Below, in pieces: positions 41,485 through 48,932 of a stretch of DNA of 64,000 nt (position 1 is its first letter; each line of letters opens with the position of its first letter). The translations under genes and the position numbers were made by a program. Under the pieces are notes generated by a model, which was not told the origin of the DNA, searched no databases, and worked only from the letters and a program-made list of their open reading frames with translations. This stretch comes from Campylobacterales bacterium. GTDB taxonomy: Bacteria; Campylobacterota; Campylobacteria; Campylobacterales; Sulfurimonadaceae. The stretch spans positions 1-64,000 of the forward strand of contig JAPLGM010000024.1 of NCBI GenBank assembly GCA_026390165.1, in the 5' to 3' direction.

Positions 41485-44103
41485 ATGAAAACAATGACTA
41501 TTCCCGAGCTATTTTCACTATTTGCAACTTCAGAAAAGGGGTTAGACGATGAGACGGTGAAACGACGGCATCAGCAATACGGACTCAATACCCTTCCCCA
41601 TATCCCTGCAAAACCGTGGTATCAGAAACTAGTCGCCCAATTTACCCACTTTTTCGCCATTTTATTGTGGGTTGCGGCAGTGATCAGCTTCGTGACGGGG
41701 TGGTTGGATCCCTCTTCTAATATGCTCCCGATTGGATGGGCTATCGTTATCGTCATTCTCCTCAACGGTGCATTCGGTTTTTATCAGGAGATTCGCACCG
41801 AAAAAAGTTTGGAGGCATTGCGAAATATGCTCCCACTAAAAGTGAGAGTATCGCGAGGGGGAGAAGAGCGTATCGTCTCTGCCCAAGAGCTCGTTCCGGG
41901 GGACATTGTTATTCTCCATGAGGGGGATAAAGTCCCCTCTGATATGTATATCATCCGTGCGTTTGATTTATGGGTCAATGAGAGTACCTTAACGGGTGAG
42001 AGTGAGTCTGTCTCATGCGATGCGGTAGGTTCCGAACATCTTAAAACAATTCTCTATTCAGGGACGTATATTGTCAAGGGAGAAGGGGAGGGATTGGTCT
42101 ATGCTACGGGGAAAGAGAGCCGATATGGGACGATTGCCGCATTGACTCAGAGTGTCAATGCGGGTGAAAGCCATCTCCAAAAAGAGATTGTCCATATCTC
42201 AAAAGTAATCGCATTGACCTCGTTTGTTATCGCAGGGGGATTGATCGTTATTGCCATGGCGGTCGGAGGGTTTGAGCTATGGAAAACCTTTTTGTTTGCG
42301 TTAGGTGTTTTGGTTGCATTGATCCCAGAGGGGCTCCTCCCCACCGTGACACTGGCGTTGGCATTTGGGGCGCAGCGGATGGCATCCAAAGGATTTCTTG
42401 TTAACGGTCTCTCGGTCATCGAGAATCTGGGAGCCATCACGGTGATCGCAACCGATAAGACGGGGACGATTACCCAAAATGAAATGAAAGTGGCGGCATG
42501 GGAAGAGGGGGAGAAAGGGGAAAAACCCTCATCGAAGCTTCTGGATGGGGCACTGTTGTGCAACCGTGCCGACGCTCAAAGCGGTGATCCCGTAGAGCAG
42601 GCATTGGTGCTATTTGCTAACAATTATACCGATGTGGCACTCCGACGGAGTGAGACTCCGATAGTGGCTGATTATGCGTTTGACTATCATCTAAAACGAA
42701 TGTGTACGGTACATTCGGCTGGGGACGCATATGCAATCTTCTGCAAAGGGGCACCTGAAATCATCCTCGCGCTGTGTCATACCGTAGCGACATCGGAGGG
42801 GACAAAAGAGCTTACAGAGGATGAACATCAAAAACTGATAATGCAACATGACGCACTAGCGGCGTTGGGGTATCGGGTGATCGCTTTTGCTACGCGTGAG
42901 AGTGTGACATTGCCTGCCTCACGCCAAGAGGCAGAGAGCCAATTGGGTTTTATCGGATTTATCGCAATGGTTGATCCGTTGCGCGATGATATAGAAGAGG
43001 CGGTTGGTCTGTGCCACAAAGCGGGAATTCGGGTATTGATGATTACAGGGGATCATCCGATCACAGCGGGGGCTATTGGGATACAAGCAGGTATTATCAC
43101 CTTCCAAACGGATGTGACTACGGGGGAATATCTGGATAAACTTCCCCCATCGGCGATAAAGCGGTTGTTGCGGTGTAATCATGTTTTCGCGCGTGTTTCA
43201 CCAGAACAAAAACTTTTTCTCGTCGGATTGCTTAAAGAGATGGGAGAGACGGTCGCGGTAACGGGTGATGGGGTAAACGATGCCCCCGCATTAAAAAAAG
43301 CGGATGTCGGTATCGCAATGGGGTCAGGAACCGATGTAGCGAAACAATCTGCCGATGCGGTATTGATGGATGATCATTTTGCAACCATTGTGAAAGGGAT
43401 TGAGGAGGGGCGCGCGGTCCATGAAAATATACGCCGCTTTATCACCTATATGCTCTCCAATAATCTTCCTGAAGCCGTCCCCTATATTTTCTTTTTTTCG
43501 ATGGGTTTCCCTTTGGCGCTTCCTGTTCCTCTTGTCTTAGCCATTGATTTGGGGACAAATATTTTACCAGGGATGGCTTTAGGGGCTGAATTACCGCATA
43601 TTGGATTGATGAATCAACCTCCACACAGCCGAAAAGAACGGATATTGACTCGCAATGTCTATTTGCGCTCATTCGGATTTTTGGGGCTTATTACGGCGGT
43701 GTTATCAATGGGGCTTTTTTGGTTTTATCTTAGAGGACACGGTTGGAACGGTGGAGTATTATCGTGGCATGATCCATTATACTTACAAGCGACGACGTTG
43801 ACGTTTAGCGCAATTGTCTTTGCTCAGATTGCCAACGGTCTCTCATGTCGAAGTACTAAAGATTCGTTGTGGAAAATCGGGGTGTGGAGTAATCGCTATT
43901 ATGTGGCAGGTGTCGGAGTGCAATTAGGTGTTTTAGTGACATTGATTTTTTTCACCCCTCTTTCGAGTGTTTTCGGCACAGCTTCATTTGACCCCATCTA
44001 TTGGTGGGCTGTTGTCGCTGTTATGGTGATCGTTTTAGTGGCAGAGGAGATGCGTAAAGCTTGGATGCGGAGGTTTTATTCTAAGGATCATGCAACGCGA
44101 TGA
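41485..44103 (+). CDS. P2-type cation-transporting ATPase
   Basis: The 872 residues have the P-type ATPase set: the actuator TGES (about 172), PEGLLPTVTLALAFGAQRMA in membrane helix 4, the phosphorylated Asp in ATDKTGTITQ (about 324), KGAPE in the nucleotide domain, and TGDGVNDAPALKKADVGIAMG (about 591). About ten helices are present. Helix 4 with PEGLL and helix 6 with IDLGTNILPGMALGAE look closer to P2C-type and related bacterial pumps than to SERCA (PEGLPAV). The ion could be Ca2+, Na+/K+ or H+; the sequence alone does not decide. It is divergent from pgaB. Confidence 0.88.
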   Translation: MKTMTIPELFSLFATSEKGLDDETVKRRHQQYGLNTLPHIPAKPWYQKLVAQFTHFFAILLWVAAVISFVTGWLDPSSNMLPIGWAIVIVILLNGAFGFYQEIRTEKSLEALRNMLPLKVRVSRGGEERIVSAQELVPGDIVILHEGDKVPSDMYIIRAFDLWVNESTLTGESESVSCDAVGSEHLKTILYSGTYIVKGEGEGLVYATGKESRYGTIAALTQSVNAGESHLQKEIVHISKVIALTSFVIAGGLIVIAMAVGGFELWKTFLFALGVLVALIPEGLLPTVTLALAFGAQRMASKGFLVNGLSVIENLGAITVIATDKTGTITQNEMKVAAWEEGEKGEKPSSKLLDGALLCNRADAQSGDPVEQALVLFANNYTDVALRRSETPIVADYAFDYHLKRMCTVHSAGDAYAIFCKGAPEIILALCHTVATSEGTKELTEDEHQKLIMQHDALAALGYRVIAFATRESVTLPASRQEAESQLGFIGFIAMVDPLRDDIEEAVGLCHKAGIRVLMITGDHPITAGAIGIQAGIITFQTDVTTGEYLDKLPPSAIKRLLRCNHVFARVSPEQKLFLVGLLKEMGETVAVTGDGVNDAPALKKADVGIAMGSGTDVAKQSADAVLMDDHFATIVKGIEEGRAVHENIRRFITYMLSNNLPEAVPYIFFFSMGFPLALPVPLVLAIDLGTNILPGMALGAELPHIGLMNQPPHSRKERILTRNVYLRSFGFLGLITAVLSMGLFWFYLRGHGWNGGVLSWHDPLYLQATTLTFSAIVFAQIANGLSCRSTKDSLWKIGVWSNRYYVAGVGVQLGVLVTLIFFTPLSSVFGTASFDPIYWWAVVAVMVIVLVAEEMRKAWMRRFYSKDHATR

Positions 44104-44113
44104 GATACTCTCC

Positions 44114-44989
44114 TCAAATACGAAGATTCATATTATCACTCAAAACCATATCATCAAATCGGTGCAACGCTCTAGGAGGGGGTTTTATATTTATGGGTAT
44201 TTTGTAGCTCGAAACATTTGTAATATCGGTAAATTTTGCTTTAAATCCTACGGTTACAGCGTAGGTGTTTTGTGCAATATTATTGGTGTATTCCGTTGTG
44301 AAGTAACCATAATTTAGTACATACCCCTTGGAAACATTATTTTGCATATTCATATACGAGTAGCCTAACTTAATATTTTTATTGGGGTAATAGTTGAAAC
44401 TACTGCCGTAATTTTGTTCCTTAGCAGCAAGATTCTGATAAAGCTGGTTGCCCTTTAACGTTACATCTATGGTACCCATGGGTGTCTCTGAGCGTTTGGC
44501 AATTTGACAATAGGTATCTTTTAGTGTTTGATTGCTGATTGCGTTCTCTGGGTTGGTTTTATTTGCAATTACTTCTGTCAGACTGCTGCCAATCTCAAAA
44601 TCTACACTCGGGTAAAACATATAGCCAACACTCACTGCAGTCGAATATTGACTGACATTTTCTTTGATGAGATCATTACGGGATAAATTTTGAGTAAGAT
44701 AGTTAGCCCCAAGTTGTAGATAGAGTGAATTTTGAAAAGGGTTTATTTTTACAATAGCCCCTGTTTTAACAAAATCAGCAGATGTTTCGACTTTAAATTT
44801 GATATTGGTAGAGTTATAAGAAAGACCTCCACCCTTACCGTTAATGCGTGCTTTCTCAGGGGTCGGATTAATGCTATAGATAGAAAGTGAATTGCTGTTT
44901 GAGCTATTTGTATCCTCTAGGCAAAAGGCTTCAATCGGTATTAGTGCTAAAAAAACCGCAGGGACAATACAAACCTTCTTACCTATCAC
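44114..44989 (-). CDS. exported outer-membrane-like protein, unknown
   Basis: The 291 residues start with a signal peptide (about 1-23, EAF-CL) and show alternating beta segments rich in Asn, Tyr, Ser and Thr (YLQLGANYLTQNL, AVSVGYMFYPSVDFEIGSSL, NIKLGYSYMNMQN). It is probably a barrel of about 10-12 strands, but the last residues (NMNLRI) do not give the typical terminal aromatic. It is more AT-rich than the ATPase it converges on, with ten bases between stops. No family was recognised. Confidence 0.7.
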   Translation of the reverse strand: MIGKKVCIVPAVFLALIPIEAFCLEDTNSSNSNSLSIYSINPTPEKARINGKGGGLSYNSTNIKFKVETSADFVKTGAIVKINPFQNSLYLQLGANYLTQNLSRNDLIKENVSQYSTAVSVGYMFYPSVDFEIGSSLTEVIANKTNPENAISNQTLKDTYCQIAKRSETPMGTIDVTLKGNQLYQNLAAKEQNYGSSFNYYPNKNIKLGYSYMNMQNNVSKGYVLNYGYFTTEYTNNIAQNTYAVTVGFKAKFTDITNVSSYKIPINIKPPPRALHRFDDMVLSDNMNLRI

Positions 44990-45058
44990 CCAATACCTCT
45001 AGTTCATTTTAAAATATTTTTTGAACTATACAGATTTATAGCTTTACAATCCGTGAAT

Positions 45059-46687
45059 CTATTCCGTTACCATCATGGCGTTTGGCTCTCCGAAATAGTA
45101 TCCTTGAAAATGGCTGATGGGAAGCTGTTTGAGGTAGTTGTAAACATTTTCATCGCACACAAACTCAGCAACGCTTTGGATCCCCAATTGGGAAGCAAAA
45201 TCGATAATCGTTTTGGTGATAATTTGAGAGGTTGTCTCCTTATGGATATTGCGGATAATGGAACCGTCGATTTTGATGTAGTCAATATCAAGTTTGGTAA
45301 TATAGACAAAATTGGAATACCCCGCACCGAAATCATCAATGGCAATTTTAACGCCGTATTGTTTCACTTCAGTAATAAATTGATTAATTGTTTCATAGTT
45401 GCCAATCCCCTCAGATTCGAGTATTTCGAAAATAATCCGATCTGAATGTGGATAGTGTTTGATTTTATTGACGATGTAGTTGTACATAACATTGTCATGT
45501 ATATCTTCAATAGAGAGATTAATAGAACATTGAACCTTGTCGTGATTCGCTAACTCTTTGAATACTTTATCGATCATGATGGTTGTTAGTTGATGATAGA
45601 GTTTCACTTTTTTGGAAATTTCTAAGAATTTGAAGGGGGAGATGATGGTTCCATCCTCCTCCACAATACGAATTAAGGCTTCATATTTTTCAATTTTAAG
45701 GGTTTGTGCATTGACGATGGGTTGGTAAAAGGGGATAACCCTATCTTCATCAATAGCATTTCGAAGCCGTTTGATCCACGAAAGATTGTTTTCATAATTT
45801 TCTTTTATGAGCAATGACTCATCGTAATAGAGATAATTTTTACGTGTTTTTTTTGCCAGTTTCAAAGCCATATCGGCATGTGTCATAATATCGTTGATTT
45901 GAGTGGCATTCACAGTCGATCCAGCAACGCCGATGGTAATATTCAGACTGATCTCTTGATCTGCTACGGTAAAAATTTTGGTATTGAAGGTTGTGGATAA
46001 GGCGGTGATACATTGATCGACCTCTTCTCTACTGCAGGCACATTTAATGAGGATGGCGTATTCATCAACGGGAAGTTTGTAAACCACGGATGAGAGAGGG
46101 ATTGTTTGTGAATAGTTCACAATCTCAGAACCCAACGTGATGAGCAGCTGATCCGCGATTTTATGACCGTAAAAGGTATTGAACTCTTTGAAGCTGTCAA
46201 TATTGATTAAAATGATGGTAAAAGCTGAGTCAATATCACTGATATCACTTAAAAGTTTTCTCCGATTTGGAAGCTTGGTGAGTATCTCGTATTTCGATGC
46301 CAAGAGCTCTTTATTGAGTTGATGTAATGCCGTCATATCGCGGATACTGACAAGAATATTGTCCATATTCCCTTCATTATCGTACAATGCTTGAACATTT
46401 TTAGAGATATGGACAATCGATCCGTCTTTTCGTCTGAAGATTGTCTCTTGATCCCTGCAATGACCACACTCCTGTACACTCGTCATACAATGGGTTAAAA
46501 TACTCAAATCTCCGAGATAATTGCTAATAGGGGTGCCGTATAATTCACTTTCACTGTATCCTACTAGCTGACAAAAGGCAGGATTGGTATATTGAATGTT
46601 CATATTGGTATCAATTGTAAACATCCCATCCGGTGAGTTTTCAAGAATCGCTTCTAATCGAATACTCTCCAGTCGATGCTTCGTCAT
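45059..46687 (-). CDS. PAS - degenerate GGDEF - EAL phosphodiesterase
   Basis: The 542 residues have a PAS domain (about 8-130, NPAFCQLVGYSESELYG), a GGDEF domain (about 140-290) whose active-site loop reads KLPVDEYAIL, and an EAL domain (about 305-540). The EAL domain has KYEALIRI, CSINLSIEDI, FEILESEG, IDDFGAGYSNF, IKIDGS and VAEFV. The EAL residues needed for catalysis are present, so it should degrade c-di-GMP, with the GGDEF acting at most as a GTP-binding regulator. The PAS domain contains a CGHC sequence (about 83-86) that could be redox-active. It is a single gene. Confidence 0.88.
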   Translation of the reverse strand: MTKHRLESIRLEAILENSPDGMFTIDTNMNIQYTNPAFCQLVGYSESELYGTPISNYLGDLSILTHCMTSVQECGHCRDQETIFRRKDGSIVHISKNVQALYDNEGNMDNILVSIRDMTALHQLNKELLASKYEILTKLPNRRKLLSDISDIDSAFTIILINIDSFKEFNTFYGHKIADQLLITLGSEIVNYSQTIPLSSVVYKLPVDEYAILIKCACSREEVDQCITALSTTFNTKIFTVADQEISLNITIGVAGSTVNATQINDIMTHADMALKLAKKTRKNYLYYDESLLIKENYENNLSWIKRLRNAIDEDRVIPFYQPIVNAQTLKIEKYEALIRIVEEDGTIISPFKFLEISKKVKLYHQLTTIMIDKVFKELANHDKVQCSINLSIEDIHDNVMYNYIVNKIKHYPHSDRIIFEILESEGIGNYETINQFITEVKQYGVKIAIDDFGAGYSNFVYITKLDIDYIKIDGSIIRNIHKETTSQIITKTIIDFASQLGIQSVAEFVCDENVYNYLKQLPISHFQGYYFGEPNAMMVTE

Positions 46688-46756
46688 TATGACCCTTTTA
46701 TAACATATTTTTATTACATTATAAAAGGTATGCCTTTAAAACAACGTAAAAATTAA

Positions 46757-47614
46757 TTACTCCTTCTCTGTTTTACGGATAACATAAACAAATAGTGCAA
46801 AAACGAGGAGTAAAAATGCTAAAGCAGCAATAAGCGTTGATGCGTACGGTAAGTCTTTGTAGTTGTGGATAGAGATTTTAAAGACGACCAGTAACGCTTC
46901 GATCAAGAGGGCGATAATAATCGATACGGAAAAATTGAGTAATGTTTTGGGATTAAAGGCATCGCTTACATGCTGTGTTCGAGGGAGTACCTCTTGTTCA
47001 ACAATGGTTTTTCCCAAATCATAGACAGCAAGTCCCAGCGTTAAAGCAATGATGGGTTTGAAGACTGCGTCAATACTCAGAGGTTCGAGTCCAAAAACAT
47101 ATCCGCCAAAGGTGTAGAATCCGTACAGCACAACGAAAACCCCAAAAAAGAGGAGACCAGCACCGATAATTGCGTAAGAGAGGCGATTGATCCCTTTGAA
47201 AACATCATTTTTTTCGATGAGGTCAAACCGTTCGAGAAGTTTCCGTAGACGAAAATCCAAAAATAGGTATCCATCCCCTACGGCATAGACGACGGTAATA
47301 CAGAGAAATCCCGTAGCTGTGGAGATATAGGGTTGCGAGATATAATACCCTTTTTCAAGCTCAGCTTCATTGACCAAATAAAGTCTGTCTGCGCCAATAT
47401 GGTAGTGCTCTTCCTTATCATTATAGATATTGGGAGAGTTTTGGACAAACCCCTCATCGCATTTGTACAGCAGCTCTAAACTTGGGAATGTTTTATAAAG
47501 TCGTTCACTGAGTCGGACATCAAGCGTTTTCAGACTGACATTTCCCAATGTGGAGAGGATGAATTTTTGGATCAGCGAAGCATTTGCTTCATAGCTTTTT
47601 ACTAAATCTTGCAT
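46757..47614 (-). CDS. membrane protein with N-terminal sensor-like domain
   Basis: The 285 residues have a soluble N-terminal part (about 1-130, with LYKCDEGFVQNSPNIYN and YYISQPYISTATGFLCITVVY resembling PDC/Cache-type sensor segments). Four hydrophobic helices follow (about 143-170, 182-203, 227-247 and 260-280). No kinase, chemoreceptor or cyclase output is fused. It may be a receptor working with separate partners, or a general membrane protein. Its promoter carries a variant of the dyad found at narK and nrtA. Confidence 0.72.
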   Translation of the reverse strand: MQDLVKSYEANASLIQKFILSTLGNVSLKTLDVRLSERLYKTFPSLELLYKCDEGFVQNSPNIYNDKEEHYHIGADRLYLVNEAELEKGYYISQPYISTATGFLCITVVYAVGDGYLFLDFRLRKLLERFDLIEKNDVFKGINRLSYAIIGAGLLFFGVFVVLYGFYTFGGYVFGLEPLSIDAVFKPIIALTLGLAVYDLGKTIVEQEVLPRTQHVSDAFNPKTLLNFSVSIIIALLIEALLVVFKISIHNYKDLPYASTLIAALAFLLLVFALFVYVIRKTEKE

Positions 47615-47647
47615 GATTTCTCTCCTTTATAAGGTATTGATGAAAAA

Positions 47648-47691
47648 ATTATAGTCTAAATTGTGATTTTTACCTGATTATAAAATAAGCA
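47648..47691 (-). promoter_or_regulatory. promoter with a narK/nrtA-like dyad, shifted by a helical turn
   Basis: On the minus strand TATAAT at 47648-47653 is a good -10. The dyad TGATTA-N5-TAAGCA occurs at 47675-47691, only 21 bases upstream instead of 31-32. The shift of about ten bases keeps the site on the same face of the helix. Confidence 0.5.
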
Positions 47692-47737
47692 ATTAATCTT
47701 GAAGTGACCTCTAAGATTCAAACGCTAAAATTCGCCC

Positions 47738-48463
47738 ATGCAAAAAATAATTATTAATCAAAAATATTATGGCTCTATCGAACTTCCTGAGAATGAGGAG
47801 GCTACGCGTGTCTTTTCGAAAGTTATGAGTGCGTTTGGAACGCTTAAGAGGATGGAGATAGGGATTATTTTCCCTCACTACAAGTTAAAAGCATTAAGCA
47901 GTTATCAAAAAGGGGGAGCGCGACAAGAGTTGGAGGATATTGAGCTCTATATCGAACTGGGAAAAGTGTTGAACTTTAACACCGATGACGCTGTGAAACT
48001 GAAAAATTCTATCGAACTCACCAATGATATTGCCCACAATCACTATAATATTTCCAAACGTCTCACCCTCATCAACAAACCAAAAGCGACCCAAAACAGT
48101 GACCATTATTTGTTTTGGGATATAGAGAATTTTTCGAATATTGGCTCGATGTTTAATGACGTGATTGAAAAATTCAATATTGCTGATAACCGTATCTATG
48201 TGGCGGCAAATCCCGACTCTCTCTATCTCTTTAAGAGCGAATGGGAAGCCGATTTATACGACTATAAAAAAACGTTAAAATCGTTTAATTTTACGAAATG
48301 CGATCACGGCAAAAACGTCGCAGATGATGTATTGCTGGCAAATTTCAACGCGCTTCATCTCCACAATGCGAACGTCTATCTAATGACATTTGACCGAGAG
48401 CTTAAAGAGCGGTTTAATACACAGTGTCATGCGAGTAATAATTTGTATATTTTGGAGAAGTGA
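47738..48463 (+). CDS. NYN/PIN-like nuclease domain protein
   Basis: The 241 residues contain an N-terminal helical part (about 1-110) and a C-terminal alpha/beta domain with acidic positions as in NYN (PIN-fold) ribonucleases. These are FWDIENFSNIG (about 125-135), VADDVLLANF (about 198-207) and LMTFDRELKERF (about 216-227). NYN domains usually cleave structured or processed RNA with a metal ion. The order of the three acidic clusters supports this fold, but it is an inference by eye. It is a single gene, directly before the small hydrophobic peptide locus on the other strand. Confidence 0.65.
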   Translation: MQKIIINQKYYGSIELPENEEATRVFSKVMSAFGTLKRMEIGIIFPHYKLKALSSYQKGGARQELEDIELYIELGKVLNFNTDDAVKLKNSIELTNDIAHNHYNISKRLTLINKPKATQNSDHYLFWDIENFSNIGSMFNDVIEKFNIADNRIYVAANPDSLYLFKSEWEADLYDYKKTLKSFNFTKCDHGKNVADDVLLANFNALHLHNANVYLMTFDRELKERFNTQCHASNNLYILEK

Positions 48464-48471
48464 GGGGGGAT

Positions 48472-48490
48472 CAAGGGGATAAACCCCTTG
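48472..48490. terminator. symmetric hairpin downstream of the small peptide
   Basis: CAAGGGG-ATAAA-CCCCTTG is a perfect 7-base stem. It lies between the stop of the NYN gene (plus strand) and the stop of the small peptide (minus strand). No U-run follows in either direction, so termination efficiency is uncertain; it may shield RNA 3' ends. Confidence 0.5.
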
Positions 48491-48496
48491 GCATTG

Positions 48497-48556
48497 CTAG
48501 TGTAGCAATGGTGCAAAAATGCACATAAGTAGTAAAGCGATTACAAGCTTATCCAT
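48497..48556 (-). CDS. Ibs-like 19-residue hydrophobic peptide, putative type I toxin
   Basis: An ATG at 48554-48556 behind AAGGGGG (six-base spacing) encodes MDKLVIALLLMCIFAPLLH, then TAG. Length, the charged N-terminus followed by LVI and the otherwise hydrophobic body resemble E. coli IbsC (19 residues, MMRLVI...). Such peptides insert in the inner membrane and are toxic when overproduced; their mRNAs are folded and controlled by small RNAs. Two hairpins overlap the 3' half of this frame (48492-48510, 8-base stem, and 48511-48524). The segment around the start codon is flanked by bases complementary to the RNA at 48590-48670. Toxicity is inferred. Confidence 0.6.
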   Translation of the reverse strand: MDKLVIALLLMCIFAPLLH

Positions 48557-48589
48557 AAAAGACCCCCTTCTGTAGCTTTTTTGGAGGGC

Positions 48590-48626
48590 AAAAAAAAAGG
48601 GACATAGGTTTCGAACCCTACATCCC
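48590..48626 (-). terminator. intrinsic terminator of the small RNA
   Basis: On the minus strand the arms at 48617-48626 and 48599-48608 pair over ten positions, two of them G-U, with an 8-base loop, followed by nine T. The stem is complete only when read on the minus strand (plus-strand RNA would have two mismatches), which fixes the direction of transcription. Confidence 0.8.
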
Positions 48627-48670
48627 CAGACTTTACCGCTCCATTAAAGCTACAGAAAGTTTGTAATCGC
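48590..48670 (-). ncRNA. small RNA or leader complementary to the peptide start region
   Basis: The unit starts about seven bases after a consensus promoter and ends in a strong intrinsic terminator, giving about 80 nt. Its 5' end GCGATTACAAACTT can pair with AAGCTTGTAATCGC inside the peptide frame (13 of 14). The adjoining TTCTGTAGCTTT pairs perfectly with AAAGCTACAGAA just before the peptide's ribosome-binding site. Both flanks of the initiation region would be bound, leaving the site itself in a 17-base bulge. It could act in trans as an antitoxin RNA, or in cis when transcription reads through, because no separate promoter for the peptide was found. Confidence 0.6.
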
Positions 48671-48676
48671 ACCAAA

Positions 48677-48705
48677 ATTATAACTACATAAAATCAACAC
48701 GTCAA
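48677..48705 (-). promoter_or_regulatory. consensus sigma-70 promoter of the small RNA
   Basis: TTGACG (48700-48705) and TATAAT (48677-48682) on the minus strand with exactly 17 bases between them. It is the best promoter match I saw in the window, pointing at the small RNA. Confidence 0.75.
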
Positions 48706-48806
48706 TAAGAACAAAATTTCCATGACACCTTACCATATTATCACAGCCTCTTAGGGTCAATAAGATAAAATTTCCCTTTGACTAAAAAGGGAGTGAGCCG
48801 ATATAG

Positions 48807-48881
48807 CGTGACGCAATCAAAATATTTGACGATAAAAAAGTACGAACGGTTTGGGATGAGAGCCAAGAAAAATGGTATATT
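48807..48881 (+). pseudogene. relic of a Bro-N / phage antirepressor-like gene start
   Basis: Read from 48807 the frame gives RDAIKIFDDKKVRTVWDESQ followed by EKWYI, which matches the typical beginning of Bro-N family proteins (IKIFxxKKxRTVWDExxExWYF). After WYI the sequence becomes AT-rich with no further similarity and soon stops. No start codon is in frame, since TAG precedes. It is therefore a truncated remnant of a phage- or island-linked gene. Confidence 0.5.
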
Positions 48882-48932
48882 CAAAATAAAATGCACAAAA
48901 TCTTAAAGATCAACTATTAAAGGAACAAAACA

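Larger units (their letters stand above)
48464..48932. other. 469-base gap with a small toxin-like locus and gene debris
   Basis: The gap contains, on the minus strand, a hairpin, a 19-residue hydrophobic peptide and a promoter-RNA-terminator unit (48472-48705), and on the plus strand a relic of a phage-type Bro-N gene (48807-48881). The remaining 100 bases (48706-48806) show nothing identifiable. Confidence 0.6.

Noticed and set aside
48599-48626. T-arm-like hairpin (GGTTTCGAACC region) suggesting a tRNA or tmRNA end
   Set aside because: There is no acceptor, D or anticodon arm and no CCA end. The stem is fully paired only on the minus strand and is followed by nine T, so it is an intrinsic terminator.
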